Positions 7,681 through 16,962 of a stretch of 64,000 nt of DNA are shown one piece after another. Numbering within the stretch: position 1 is the stretch's first letter; each line of letters starts with the position of its first letter. The notes below the pieces were generated by a model, which saw nothing but the letters and a program-made list of their open reading frames with translations, did no database searches and was not told the DNA's origin. Made by a program: the position numbers and the translations under genes. The stretch spans positions 1 through 64,000 of the IMG/VR virus record IMGVR_UViG_3300014257_000015, one strand, 5' to 3'. This stretch comes from a virus.

Positions 7681-9957
7681 ATGGCACAACGAAGATTTGG
7701 CCCAACACGCGGCGCTGGCGTCGCCTTGGTCGAAAATGAAGGCGACAAACCCATCGAGGCAGCTGCGCTCGGGTATGCTGGGTATGCAGGGTTGTTCGAA
7801 AAAGGCCCTACAAATGAGCTAATCATTATCACCAACAAGAAGCAATTCTTGAAAAAGATGGGCAGTTACATCCCTGAGTCGTATGCTCCTGATGCATCTT
7901 TCGACTATTTTGACTTGGCCAACGGGGCGGGCGGCCTTTGCCTCGTGCGTGTCACCGATGGTAACGAGCTTCAAGCATCAGCCACGTTGTATGCTCGTTA
8001 TGGCAGCATCCTTACTCCAATGGGAACAATCAAAGCCAAGAATGGCGGTCGTTGGGGCGGGAAAGAAAACCGCTACACAGCGGACATGGCGAGTGGTGCT
8101 GACTTGGCAGAGACCACCTTGGACACCGGCCTTACCATGAAGACAGATGAATGGAAGGGCGGTTGGATCGAGCTTGAGCAAGTCCCCAACACTCGCTATG
8201 AGATCATTGGAAATACGACAGCGGGCGTCGTAACGGTGGCTGCTGATCAAACCATGAAGACAGATTGGGGAATCAGCGGCGATCTCCGCTACTACCTCGT
8301 CATCGACAATGATCGCGAGAAGGCAGTCAGTGTTCTGATCAGCGACGGCGAGGAGAATGCTAGCACAGAATTCAGCATGTCTGTGTATGTCGACGGTGTG
8401 TTCATCAAGAAATACCCCAATCTCAACACCAATCCAACGAGCGGTCGTTATTGGGTGAACGTCATCAACAACGACGGCGCAAATGACGAAATCGAAGCAG
8501 TTGACTTGTGGGTGGGGACGCACACCGCAGCGGTTCGCCCTGCCAATCACTACGGCCTCATCAGCACCGTCACCACGCTGGTGATGACAGCTGTGATCCA
8601 CGATTTCACAATCAATTCGCCCACCGGAGCAGACCCGACGTTTGCCATTGATGCTTCGGATGATGAGATGGTAGCGCAGAAGATCACCATCACAATGTCC
8701 AGTGCTACGGCAGGGACAGCGGCGAGTGACAAATTTGGCGCACTCGGGGCTGTCACTGTTGGAACGGCGTTCGTTCCCAACAACAAGTGGACACCAGAGT
8801 TCACGGTTACGGCGGGCGCCACACCGCTCGCCGCCGCTGATACTTTGGTGATCAATTACAAACCATTCGTTCCAAGCATGTTGGTTGGCGGGTACCTGTA
8901 CCCCGACAAGGTGAATGCTCCTTTTGTGAAATATCGCATTACCGCGAATGACCACGAAAGCATCACAGTTGCCGATGGATCAGATCTCACTGTCGACGGC
9001 GCCCCGGCGGACGAATTCATGGTTGAGGCGCGTATTGACCTCATCAATGGTCGCGACGGACACAGCGCTGTGACAGATGGGATCTACATCAGCAAGGCGT
9101 GGGACACGGGGCTAAGCCCGTTCAATCGCATTGCTGGTCGAAATCTCGGGTTGGTGAAGATGGCTACGCCTGGTGTTAGTTCGACCGCTGTTCAGAAGGC
9201 CGGGGCGGCCTATGCGGCAGCGAAAAATCACCAATACAGATATGAATTCCCGTCATCCATTGTGACCGAACAGGGCGCAATCGATTACATCAATGAAACA
9301 ATTGGTCGAAGTGATTTTGCTGTCGCCGCTTTTCCATCGTGGGGATACGTCCCAGACCCAGACAGCATCGACGGCAAATTGAAGTTGGTCCCCAACACAG
9401 GGATGATTCACGGGCGCGAGGCGCGAATTGCCGCTGACTACAACGGGTATCACAAGGCAGAGGCGGGCATTGATGCAACGTTGCCTGAGCTTTTGAAGAT
9501 CACAACGGCTGATGCCATCCTGGACGAAGAGCAGCTGAACCCTGTTGGTATTGCTGTTGTGAAGAAGGTGAAAGGCAATTTCGTGATCTGGGGTGATCGG
9601 ACGTTGTACACCGATGCCAACTGGAAATGGAAGCACCAGAGAGAGCAGATGTCACATTACGAACACACGCTCCAAGAAAATTTCGATTGGATTGTGTTCA
9701 TGATCAACGATCCAGACACAGAAAAAATGGCTCTTACGTCGCTGAAGACGTTTTTCTTGCCGGAGTTTACGAAGCGGGCGTTGCGTGGGAAGACGTTTGA
9801 AGATGCAGCAATCTTCAAAGTCGATGAAGAGAACAACACCGATGCAACCCGCGCGGCGGGCGACATGTATGCGGAAGTCTCGTTGAGGCTTGCCGACACG
9901 GTTGAGCGATTCATAATCAGAATCGGCAAGCAAGGCATCTTCGAGTCTGTGTCGTAG
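7681..9957 (+). CDS. contractile tail sheath protein
   Basis: The sheath forms the outer contractile tube that drives the tail tube into the host. The N-terminus shows the family pattern of a G(Y/F)AGLFEKGP loop around residue 35 followed by a TNKKQFLKKMG helix. The C-terminal 120 residues (TLYTDANWKWKHQREQMSHY, a two-strand segment with FMINDPD, and a terminal ERFIIRIGKQ strand) match the conserved sheath core that interdigitates neighbouring subunits. At 758 aa it is long but within the range for T4-like sheaths with inserted outer domains (about residues 100-480). GAGGAG lies upstream of the ATG. It is followed by tube genes, as expected. Confidence 0.92.
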   Translation: MAQRRFGPTRGAGVALVENEGDKPIEAAALGYAGYAGLFEKGPTNELIIITNKKQFLKKMGSYIPESYAPDASFDYFDLANGAGGLCLVRVTDGNELQASATLYARYGSILTPMGTIKAKNGGRWGGKENRYTADMASGADLAETTLDTGLTMKTDEWKGGWIELEQVPNTRYEIIGNTTAGVVTVAADQTMKTDWGISGDLRYYLVIDNDREKAVSVLISDGEENASTEFSMSVYVDGVFIKKYPNLNTNPTSGRYWVNVINNDGANDEIEAVDLWVGTHTAAVRPANHYGLISTVTTLVMTAVIHDFTINSPTGADPTFAIDASDDEMVAQKITITMSSATAGTAASDKFGALGAVTVGTAFVPNNKWTPEFTVTAGATPLAAADTLVINYKPFVPSMLVGGYLYPDKVNAPFVKYRITANDHESITVADGSDLTVDGAPADEFMVEARIDLINGRDGHSAVTDGIYISKAWDTGLSPFNRIAGRNLGLVKMATPGVSSTAVQKAGAAYAAAKNHQYRYEFPSSIVTEQGAIDYINETIGRSDFAVAAFPSWGYVPDPDSIDGKLKLVPNTGMIHGREARIAADYNGYHKAEAGIDATLPELLKITTADAILDEEQLNPVGIAVVKKVKGNFVIWGDRTLYTDANWKWKHQREQMSHYEHTLQENFDWIVFMINDPDTEKMALTSLKTFFLPEFTKRALRGKTFEDAAIFKVDEENNTDATRAAGDMYAEVSLRLADTVERFIIRIGKQGIFESVS

Positions 9958-10020
9958 TATTGGTATTGGTAAACAACACGAAAACAGTGCACGCTTAGTG
10001 TCTCTGAAAAGGAGTTGGTG

Positions 10021-10431
10021 ATGACGGTAACATTGAAAGAAAAATTGGGAGAAGCCGGATCGTTTTTGGACAGATCATCCGGCAGCGACAATCTTTACGA
10101 TGTGTTGGTGGCGATGCACCAATGGATGACAACGGTGACAGCCGAGGTCAACGCAATCAACGGCGGGGCGTCCATCGTGACACAGTTCAACCAACTATTG
10201 GCTGATCACAACGCGTTGGCCGGTGAGTATTCGCAGTTACTTTCTGACTTCAATGCATTGTCAGCGCAATACACGCAATTCGTGACAGATTACAATGCCA
10301 CGACAGCACCCACAACGGCTACCACACCAGGCGATTCAACAGCTTCATCTGTCGCAGATTCAACGGCTGAAGAGTTGGCTGAGCCATCAGGTTCCAGCAG
10401 CGATATCGCAGCAACCATCACGGTTGAATAA
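10021..10431 (+). CDS. small protein between sheath and tube, helical with low-complexity tail
   Basis: I chose the ATG that has AAGGAG six bases upstream; a TTG two codons earlier is also in frame. Residues 25-100 are heptad-like and helical (QFNQLLADHNALAGEYSQLL and related segments), predicting a coiled coil. The last 40 residues are Ala, Ser, Thr and Pro rich, with TTAPTTATTPGDSTA. It has no cysteines or membrane segment. Its place between sheath and tube suggests a tail-associated or assembly protein, but I recognise no family. Confidence 0.65.
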   Translation: MTVTLKEKLGEAGSFLDRSSGSDNLYDVLVAMHQWMTTVTAEVNAINGGASIVTQFNQLLADHNALAGEYSQLLSDFNALSAQYTQFVTDYNATTAPTTATTPGDSTASSVADSTAEELAEPSGSSSDIAATITVE

Positions 10432-10461
10432 CGCCAACAGCTTAACACAGGAGAAGAGCCG

Positions 10462-10899
10462 ATGAAAGGCACAATAAAGCCAGACCACATCCCGGTCAAC
10501 AAATACAAGCTGTTGGTGCTTGGGTTGCCCGAGATCACTGCCACCGAGATATCTGGACTGGAAGACGAGCTTCAAACAACAGAGCTTCCAGACAGGACAG
10601 TGGCCAGCGGCGGGAATCGAGGCCCGACTGAATTCACCATCATGGTCCCAATGCACCACACTGTCGAACAGGCAGCGATGGAAGTTTGGTTCAGGGAGTC
10701 ACAAGACCCCGTTCTGCCAACGTACAAGAAGGCAGGGACAATCATCCATTACAGCATCAGCGGACAAGTCGACCGTACCTATTCTCTGATTGGCGTTTTC
10801 CCGTCGAAGCGTGCAACGCCCGACCTTGAAATGGCCAACGAAGGCGAGATGGCTGCTGTTGAATGGACGTTGAAGGTTGACGACGTTCTACCATTGTAA
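10462..10899 (+). CDS. tail tube protein (T4 gp19-like)
   Basis: The tube protein stacks as hexameric rings to form the inner channel through which DNA is ejected. The 145-residue length is typical. The pattern IPVNKYKLLVLGLPEITATE near the N-terminus, an ELPDRTVASGG loop near residue 45 and a C-terminal TLKVDDVLPL strand match the T4-like gp19/T4-type tail tube family. That family has a single beta-barrel domain with a long loop. An AGGAG site precedes the ATG. Sheath, this gene and tape measure follow in canonical order. Confidence 0.85.
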   Translation: MKGTIKPDHIPVNKYKLLVLGLPEITATEISGLEDELQTTELPDRTVASGGNRGPTEFTIMVPMHHTVEQAAMEVWFRESQDPVLPTYKKAGTIIHYSISGQVDRTYSLIGVFPSKRATPDLEMANEGEMAAVEWTLKVDDVLPL

Positions 10900-10957
10900 A
10901 CAACACATAACACGGCTGGGCCATCACAAGGGTTCCAGAACTGATTGGAGGTGAGCC

Positions 10958-11815
10958 GTGAAAGAAGCACAAGAACAAGACATCGGCTCTTCGCAAAAGA
11001 GCAAAATCACCAAATCATTGCTCAAAGATCTTGGACCCCGGCTCCCGCTCGGGGTCATTGATTCATCGGGCGCGTATGTGAAAGACTTGGCTGTTCGCCC
11101 ATGGCGCTTGAAAGAAGAGCGTGAGTTGGGGGAGATTCGAGACCAAAACCGAGACGCCAATGTGGCGCAATTCGTTTCAATGGTTTTGGGGACTATGTGC
11201 ACTCGAATTGGGACGCATGAATTGGAGACAATCAAGCTTCCCGAACGTCGAGTCATCGTTTCACAAATGTTCATGGGCGACGTTTTCTTTGCCTACATCT
11301 GGCTGAGAATACAGGCCCTTGGACCAGAGTTGAAGGTTGATCTGACATGCCCGAATTGCTCATCCAAATTCCCGTTCAGTGCAGATCTCGAAACCATCGA
11401 GGTGACCAGCGCAGAAACTTTGAGCGATGCGCTATGGGAGTACAAACTGCACCACCCCTTCTCATTGCGCTCACGTCAAATAGAAAGACTCCAACTAGGG
11501 CCAGCCAGATGGAACGGGCTGGAGATGATGAGCAACTCAGGGTCACTTAACACGGGTGCAGCAAAAGCCGGAATCATTCGAGCTTCTGTTCATGGCATCC
11601 CGGACAAAGACGGCAAGTTCACTTCAACAGCACTAGGCGAGTATGAATTGGATGAGATGTCAAAACGCGACATCGAAGAGATTTCCAACCAAATCGATAA
11701 GCACGCGATCGGCGCAAATATGGCCATTGAAGGCAAGTGCACAAAATGCCGTTACTCCTTCAAGATGCCTATTGATTGGGGATATGACGGTTTTTTCGCT
11801 GTTTCTGGCCAGTAA
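10958..11815 (+). CDS. T4 gp26-like baseplate/tail assembly protein, frame-0 product (zinc-binding)
   Basis: The GTG start follows GGAGGTGA. The 285-residue frame-0 product has two cysteine pairs, CPNC near residue 130 and CTKC near residue 262, that probably bind zinc together. It resembles the T4 gp26-type baseplate protein family, and it also occupies the slot between tube and tape measure where tail assembly chaperones sit. The family normally has a C-terminal helical segment that is missing in this frame. That segment is found in the -1 frame immediately downstream, past a TTTTTTC slippery run. Ending here yields a short form; frameshifting yields a form of about 346 residues. The gp26 assignment is by pattern and moderately sure. 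Confidence 0.75.
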   Translation: MKEAQEQDIGSSQKSKITKSLLKDLGPRLPLGVIDSSGAYVKDLAVRPWRLKEERELGEIRDQNRDANVAQFVSMVLGTMCTRIGTHELETIKLPERRVIVSQMFMGDVFFAYIWLRIQALGPELKVDLTCPNCSSKFPFSADLETIEVTSAETLSDALWEYKLHHPFSLRSRQIERLQLGPARWNGLEMMSNSGSLNTGAAKAGIIRASVHGIPDKDGKFTSTALGEYELDEMSKRDIEEISNQIDKHAIGANMAIEGKCTKCRYSFKMPIDWGYDGFFAVSGQ

Positions 11816-11836
11816 GCAGTCGTGAGTCATTACTGG
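11791..11836 (+). promoter_or_regulatory. programmed -1 ribosomal frameshift signal
   Basis: The frame-0 codons GGT TTT TTC contain the heptamer T TTT TTC (11791-11797), a classic -1 slippery sequence. Eleven bases later an inverted repeat, CCAGTAA at 11809-11815 and TTACTGG at 11830-11836, forms a perfect 7-bp stem with a 14-base loop. The frame-0 stop codon lies inside the 5' arm of the stem. Slippery site, spacer and stem-loop together match known recoding signals. The location in the gene before the tape measure is where such signals are common in tailed phages. Confidence 0.7.
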
Positions 11837-11997
11837 AACAGATTTTCGCACTCACGTATTGCATGGAAGGGATGACATATCGTGATGTCGTGGAAATGGA
11901 CGGAAAAGACCGCGAATGGTTCTTGACTCGACTGCACAAGCAATTGAAGCGAGAATCCGAGGAGATCAAACGGAGTAGTCGGGGAAAAGGAAGGTGA
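11797..11997 (+). CDS. -1 frame C-terminal extension of the gp26-like protein
   Basis: This frame lacks a good independent start but is open from within the preceding gene to a TGA six bases before the tape-measure ATG. It encodes about 66 residues (RCFWPVSSRESLLEQIF and a helical, highly charged remainder including REWFLTRLHKQLKRE) that read like a genuine amphipathic C-terminal domain. A shift of -1 on TTTTTTC joins it to the upstream protein after GFF. It fills what would otherwise be an unexplained gap of about 190 bases. This is the arrangement of tail assembly chaperone pairs, in which a minor frameshifted product acts during tape-measure and tube assembly. A sequencing error is the alternative explanation. 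Confidence 0.7.
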   Translation, partial: RCFWPVSSRESLLEQIFALTYCMEGMTYRDVVEMDGKDREWFLTRLHKQLKRESEEIKRSSRGKGR

Positions 11998-12003
11998 AGA
12001 CAA

Positions 12004-15000
12004 ATGGCGCTTGAAGCAATTGGGTTAGGGGGCGTCTTCACCTTCGACAACTCGCAGGCCAACCCACAGATTCGCCAATCTAGAGATGAACTAGGCCGTT
12101 TCATCAAGGCATCGGATGGCGTTGCCCCTGCTATGCAGCGAATGGGGCAATCAGTCTCGTCAACCGTAGCGCAGATCAAAGCACAAGTTGCCACGTTGAA
12201 GGTTGGGATGAAGTCGGCCGTGGACGGAATGCGCAACGCGGCGATGGGGATGTTGCCGGTGACATTGGCGGTAGGGGTTGGCGTAAAACAATCGGCTGAA
12301 TTTGAGAAACAGATGAGTGCCGTGGCATCTGTCACCCGAGCCAGCGCAGTTGAAATGGACACGATGAACAAGAAGGCCCTAAACATGGGTATGACTTCTG
12401 TGTTCACGTCAACACAAGCTGGCCAAGCAATGGAGGCGATGGGCCGCGCTGGCGCGACCACCTCAGAGATTGTTGACGGTCTCGGCGGTGTCATGAACGC
12501 GGCGGCGGCAGACTCGATGCCGTTGGCATCAGCAGCCCAGATTGTAAGTCAAGTTGTTCGCGGCATGGGCATGGAATTCAAAGACTCTGCTCACATTGCT
12601 GACGTTCTTGCTCTTGCTTCTGCCACCACCAATACAGACATCACAGCATTGGGCGAGTCGTTTGTGTACGGCGCTTCCCAAGCCCGCGCCATGGGCTTTA
12701 AGCTTGAAGAGGTCACAGCAGCGTTCGGCGCCCTAGCTAACGCAGGCCAGCGTGGGTCTCTCGGCGGCACCACTTTCATGAACATGTTGGTGAAGCTGTC
12801 GAAGCCTAGCCGAACCGCTGCTGGATTGATGGACAAATGGGGGATATCGTTGGTCAATGCCGATGGATCGATGCGAAAATTAGCTGACATCGTCGAAGAC
12901 TTTCGCGCCAACATCGAGCAGATCCCGTCAAAAGCACAACAGGCAGCCACGGCAGCTGAAATTTTTGGCTTGAGAGGTGCCCGTGCCTACAACGCACTAT
13001 CTGCCGCAGGAAAAGACTGGCTGCTGTCACAAGAGACTTTGCTACAGGATGCATCCGAGGGTGTGGGAGCGGCACAGGAAATGGCGGAGAAGCGCCTAGA
13101 TAACTTCATGGGCTCTTTGACGCTGTTCAAATCTGCTGTTGAGGCGTTTTCAATCGGAATGTTCAGCCCGATGCTGAAAGAATTCACCACCACGACAAAG
13201 CAGATCACTGATGGCCTAAGCAGCGTGCTCCAAGCAATGCAAGGGTTGACGGATATCGAGAACAACCTGAATCTAGAGCGACAAAAGAGTGCCGAAATCA
13301 TCGGGGCGAATTCCGCAGCCATCGCTGTCAATATGGGAGTATCCAAAAAACAGCAGAGCGTGGTGATGAAGTACATGAAGGTGCTCGGCGAAGGCGCAAT
13401 GGCCGAAGGGGAGTTGACCGGGAAACAAAAAGAGCGCCACGCCCTGGCCACCAAGCGGCTGACAGAAATCATGAGCAGGGAGAAGCTGCGAGGGAATATG
13501 ACTGTTGATCAGGCCATGAAAATGATCCAATCTGATCAACAATACCAAGCATCACAACTCAAGACCAATGATGTTTATCGTGCACAGATGTTTGAGCGAA
13601 AGAAGATGGCCGAGATCGAGAACAAATATGGCCGAACAGCAATGGTAATTGCCCAGGGGCTGAAGGATGCCATCGATGACATCAAGAATGCTTGGCGTGG
13701 CGCCGTCGGGTTGGTGAAGAAGTTTGGGGACATGGTGCGCAGCAAACTGGGCGAAGATGGATTGCGAACGCTTGTTCGAGTTGCCACAACGTTTGCGATC
13801 ATAGCCGCTGCAATGGCGCCGGTAATTCTTGGCCTATTGGCGTTCAGTTGGACCATGGGGAATGTGATCAAAATGGTGATGGCATTCAAGACGATCGCAT
13901 TTGCCGCTCTTGGATTGGTGAAAAGCGGCATAATAGCCATGGCTACTGCGTTTTGGCCTGTTACTGTCGCACTCGGGTTACTTGCTTTGGCCTTCGTAGC
14001 GTTCAGGAAAGACGGCGAAAGCATCGGCGACACACTACGCCGCGCCTTCGGGATGATCAAATCAGCAGCAATCATGGTTTACGACACAGCCATCAAACCA
14101 TTCATCCAGGGCATTCGTGATGCTTTTATCCCAGTTTGGGAAGAGGTGAAAGTGGTGGCGTTGGGAGTTTGGGATGTATTGAAGGGAACGTTCAACGAAA
14201 CTTGGCTAGCGATCAAGGCCACGATGTCCGAGATTGCCGCTGAGTTCATGGGAACTGCGCAAGGCGCGGAAATCAACTGGAGGGAATTGGGGCAACAAAT
14301 CATCGCCATCATCGGGGCCGTTGCGGTGTCGACGATTCAGCTGGTTGGATTCATAACCAACACCGTGATGAAGGTTGTACAATTCCTACTCCCAACGCTG
14401 AAAATACCATTCACGTCGATGATCAATTTTTTCAAACTGTTCATCTCAGGATTCCAAGACATCATGAACGGCGATTTCATGAATGGGTTGAACAAGATCG
14501 GCATCGCAATCTTTGATACGCTGACAATGCCGTTCCGTGCTGCCATCCGAACCATATTGTCGTTGGTGGAGAAGGTTCCAGGAGCTTCAAAAGTTCTGGG
14601 CAGCGGATTCGGGAAAGCTGCGAAGCAATTCGCCGAAGGAGGCTTGGCCAGTTTCACATACCCGTTGATGAAAGCACAGAACAAGGCAATAGGTGCCCCA
14701 GATTCAGCGGTTCCAGACAAGCTCGTGCCGCCGGTTGATTTGCTTCAAAAGAAGCTCGAATCGATGAACGATCTCAAGACACAGCAGGCCCGTCGACAAG
14801 CAGAGAAAACCAGTGTCAACGTTGAGCTCACCGACAAGCGCCAAATCAACGTGAACACAGACGTGAATTTGGACGGGGAGAAGGTTGCACAGTCGACCTC
14901 TCGCCACAGACAAGAGATCAGTGATCGCGCCGGGTTCAAGAGCACCCCATGGTCGCGCCGTATGTCGGCCGAACAGGGGGCAACGCTCCTTCGTGGCGGC

Positions 15001-15015
15001 GCAGGAGTTGGATGA
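12004..15015 (+). CDS. tail tape measure protein
   Basis: The tape measure sets tail length and is ejected with the DNA. The region of residues 95-340 (FEKQMSAVASVTRASA, TSTQAGQAMEAMGRAG, NAGQRGSLGGTTFMNMLVKL, EIFGLRGARAYNAL) is the conserved phage tail minor domain of the TMP family. Residues about 585-670 hold two long hydrophobic stretches (FAIIAAAMAPVILGLLAF and FWPVTVALGLLALAFVAF) that may insert in the host membrane. The C-terminal part is helical and charged. At 1003 aa the protein predicts a tail of roughly 150 nm if the usual 1.5 angstrom per residue rule applies. It is the longest gene between tube and baseplate genes, as expected. Confidence 0.92.
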   Translation: MALEAIGLGGVFTFDNSQANPQIRQSRDELGRFIKASDGVAPAMQRMGQSVSSTVAQIKAQVATLKVGMKSAVDGMRNAAMGMLPVTLAVGVGVKQSAEFEKQMSAVASVTRASAVEMDTMNKKALNMGMTSVFTSTQAGQAMEAMGRAGATTSEIVDGLGGVMNAAAADSMPLASAAQIVSQVVRGMGMEFKDSAHIADVLALASATTNTDITALGESFVYGASQARAMGFKLEEVTAAFGALANAGQRGSLGGTTFMNMLVKLSKPSRTAAGLMDKWGISLVNADGSMRKLADIVEDFRANIEQIPSKAQQAATAAEIFGLRGARAYNALSAAGKDWLLSQETLLQDASEGVGAAQEMAEKRLDNFMGSLTLFKSAVEAFSIGMFSPMLKEFTTTTKQITDGLSSVLQAMQGLTDIENNLNLERQKSAEIIGANSAAIAVNMGVSKKQQSVVMKYMKVLGEGAMAEGELTGKQKERHALATKRLTEIMSREKLRGNMTVDQAMKMIQSDQQYQASQLKTNDVYRAQMFERKKMAEIENKYGRTAMVIAQGLKDAIDDIKNAWRGAVGLVKKFGDMVRSKLGEDGLRTLVRVATTFAIIAAAMAPVILGLLAFSWTMGNVIKMVMAFKTIAFAALGLVKSGIIAMATAFWPVTVALGLLALAFVAFRKDGESIGDTLRRAFGMIKSAAIMVYDTAIKPFIQGIRDAFIPVWEEVKVVALGVWDVLKGTFNETWLAIKATMSEIAAEFMGTAQGAEINWRELGQQIIAIIGAVAVSTIQLVGFITNTVMKVVQFLLPTLKIPFTSMINFFKLFISGFQDIMNGDFMNGLNKIGIAIFDTLTMPFRAAIRTILSLVEKVPGASKVLGSGFGKAAKQFAEGGLASFTYPLMKAQNKAIGAPDSAVPDKLVPPVDLLQKKLESMNDLKTQQARRQAEKTSVNVELTDKRQINVNTDVNLDGEKVAQSTSRHRQEISDRAGFKSTPWSRRMSAEQGATLLRGGAGVG

Positions 15016-15782
15016 TGATACGAAACATTTTCAGATCATGGTTCATGCTCAACACCGATACAGGACAACTGTTGAAGGGTGACTTCGCACCGGTAAGCAC
15101 AACCGAAGAGGTGAAAGCCAATTACGCACAACACACGTCGCTCGGGATGCAAAAGACCATCCTGCAATTTCTACATGGAGAAGCGGACAAAGTCAGCGCA
15201 ACCATCCGCCTTTTCAACGCCCATAGCCTTGACTACAACGCAGAGAAGACGTTGACGTTGTTAAAGTTGTGGACGAAAAGAGACGCACTGCTCCAGCGGC
15301 CACCGGTGTGTTCATTTTGGGTTGGTGATGCGCACGTTGAAATGACCGATTGTGTGATTGAATCTCTATCCGGGATCACATACGGCCAACCATCGTTTTT
15401 CGGCGGCCTTCGTGACGTTTCGTTGACGATGAATTTGCTGAAATATGAGCAATACACGATCGACGAAAAGGGCGTGTACGAAACCCGTTACCACCGCATG
15501 AAACAAAATGATTACTTCGAGGCGGTTTGCCAGCGTGAGTACAACAATCCAATGTTGGGCGATGTCATCCGCCACCGCCATCCCACGAACGTCAACCCAC
15601 AGATTGGCGACGTGGTGAAGTTGCCTTCAATCGAGGCAATCCGAAAAGAAGTTGTCGAGCCAAAATCAATCCCACTCAATGGCGCGTATTCAAAAAAGGA
15701 AACACCACAAAGGGCGCGCAGAATCGAGATGTTTGATTTGAGAAACGTCGCGTATGTGAGCCATGTTATGACAGAGTATTGA
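15012..15782 (+). CDS. baseplate wedge/LysM-containing tail protein (gp53 or gpX-like)
   Basis: The start is one of two tandem ATGs that overlap the tape-measure stop, with AGGAG upstream. The N-terminal 155 residues are a beta-rich domain that includes an SLTMNLLKYE strand. Residues about 163-215 contain a LysM-like module: YFEAVCQREYNNPMLGDVIR and a closing NPQIGDVVKLPS, which is the typical ending of LysM and tail protein X domains. T4 gp53 and P2 gpX carry such modules in the baseplate hub/wedge. The gene sits between tape measure and hub gene, matching that role. Attribution to gp53 rather than another LysM tail protein is uncertain. Confidence 0.7.
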   Translation: MMIRNIFRSWFMLNTDTGQLLKGDFAPVSTTEEVKANYAQHTSLGMQKTILQFLHGEADKVSATIRLFNAHSLDYNAEKTLTLLKLWTKRDALLQRPPVCSFWVGDAHVEMTDCVIESLSGITYGQPSFFGGLRDVSLTMNLLKYEQYTIDEKGVYETRYHRMKQNDYFEAVCQREYNNPMLGDVIRHRHPTNVNPQIGDVVKLPSIEAIRKEVVEPKSIPLNGAYSKKETPQRARRIEMFDLRNVAYVSHVMTEY

Positions 15783-15783
15783 C

Positions 15784-16962
15784 ATGCCAATTTACAGCAG
15801 GGCGCCTGACACTCTAGCACCTTTGTTTTCGGTTGACGTTCAGGGGCAACCAGTGCCGAGTGGCATTACACAACTCATCCAGAAAGTGGAATACGAAAGC
15901 TGCGATGGGATGGCCGACGTGGCGAGAATTACAGCCATCAATCCAGAATTCAAGATCACCGATGCAAAGGTGTTCCAGGCCGGTAATGAAATGGATATCT
16001 GGATGGGCTACGGGCGCGAGGGGATGAAGCATATTGGTCGTGTGGTGATTACGAAAACGAGACCGACATGGCCTGAGTCAGGGATCCCAACGATTCAGGT
16101 CGTAGGATACACGAAAGACGCCTTTATGGCGGACAACGCTCCAACTGTTAAAAAGCCACCCCCGAAGAAGCCGCCGAGAGGCCGCGCATACAAAGACATG
16201 CGTTACAGCGATGCTGTGAAGAAAGTTGCTGAGTCCAGCGAATACAATTTCGACACAGACATTGACGAAACACCAGAAACACCGACAACCTTCATACAAA
16301 AGGTTGGCCTCAGTGATTATGATTTTGTTAAAGGGTTGGCCAACGTGACTGGGTTCATGTTCTGGGTTGAATACAATATTGGAAGTTCACGATGGACATT
16401 ATTCTTCAAAAACCCCAACACTTATGAGCTTCAAGACAAAGAGTACACATTTAGATATGACTATGGTGATGACTCGACGTTGTTGAGTTTCACTCCAGAG
16501 TTGAACATCAGAGGGTTCCAAACAAAAATCACAGCACAAATCAAGGTTCCTGGGACTGGAAAGATGATGACAGTGGAAGTTGAGGAGGAGTCTGACAAGG
16601 CGCCGGACATGGACGCCACTTCACAGCTCACCGAAGACTTGAAAGGTGATTTCACCACTGCCAGCGACGTGAAACTGTACTTTCAGGACTTCTGTTTCGA
16701 CGTCATCGCCAATCTTAGAATCGTTTCTGAAGCAGAGTTGAAGCATTGGGTAAAGCAATGGTATCGTCGCCAACGCGAAAACTTCATCATGGCAACGGGC
16801 AAAGTCATCGGGATAGAGGAGTTGGAGGCGCGACAAGTTCACACCATCGAAGGAGTCGAAGGCGGATATGATGGCAAATACTATTTTTCACGCGTGAAAC
16901 ACATTATCGACGAAGGCGGGTATGCGTGTGAGTTCAATGCGAGAAAGGTGGTTCCAAAATGA
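15784..16962 (+). CDS. baseplate hub protein (phage late control gene D / gp27-like)
   Basis: The hub protein forms a trimeric ring linking tail tube and spike. The sequence follows the gpD/gp27 pattern. It has an N-terminal beta-barrel with a DIWMGYG strand near residue 78 and a GRVVITKTRP strand. A middle domain opens with YSDAVKKVAESSEYNF and TFIQKVGLSDYDFVKGLANV, the conserved segment of gpD-like proteins (IDQ..etdydFL.rLA). A second barrel follows it. The 392-residue length is normal. A Pro/Lys-rich linker (KKPPPKKPPRG) near residue 125 is unusual. The ATGA overlap with the spike gene indicates coupled expression. Confidence 0.85.
   Translation: MPIYSRAPDTLAPLFSVDVQGQPVPSGITQLIQKVEYESCDGMADVARITAINPEFKITDAKVFQAGNEMDIWMGYGREGMKHIGRVVITKTRPTWPESGIPTIQVVGYTKDAFMADNAPTVKKPPPKKPPRGRAYKDMRYSDAVKKVAESSEYNFDTDIDETPETPTTFIQKVGLSDYDFVKGLANVTGFMFWVEYNIGSSRWTLFFKNPNTYELQDKEYTFRYDYGDDSTLLSFTPELNIRGFQTKITAQIKVPGTGKMMTVEVEEESDKAPDMDATSQLTEDLKGDFTTASDVKLYFQDFCFDVIANLRIVSEAELKHWVKQWYRRQRENFIMATGKVIGIEELEARQVHTIEGVEGGYDGKYYFSRVKHIIDEGGYACEFNARKVVPK

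Noticed and set aside
7978-8955. 325-codon minus-strand open frame inside the sheath gene
   Set aside because: It lies entirely within the sheath gene, has Arg/His/Cys-rich shadow composition, and contains no known motif.
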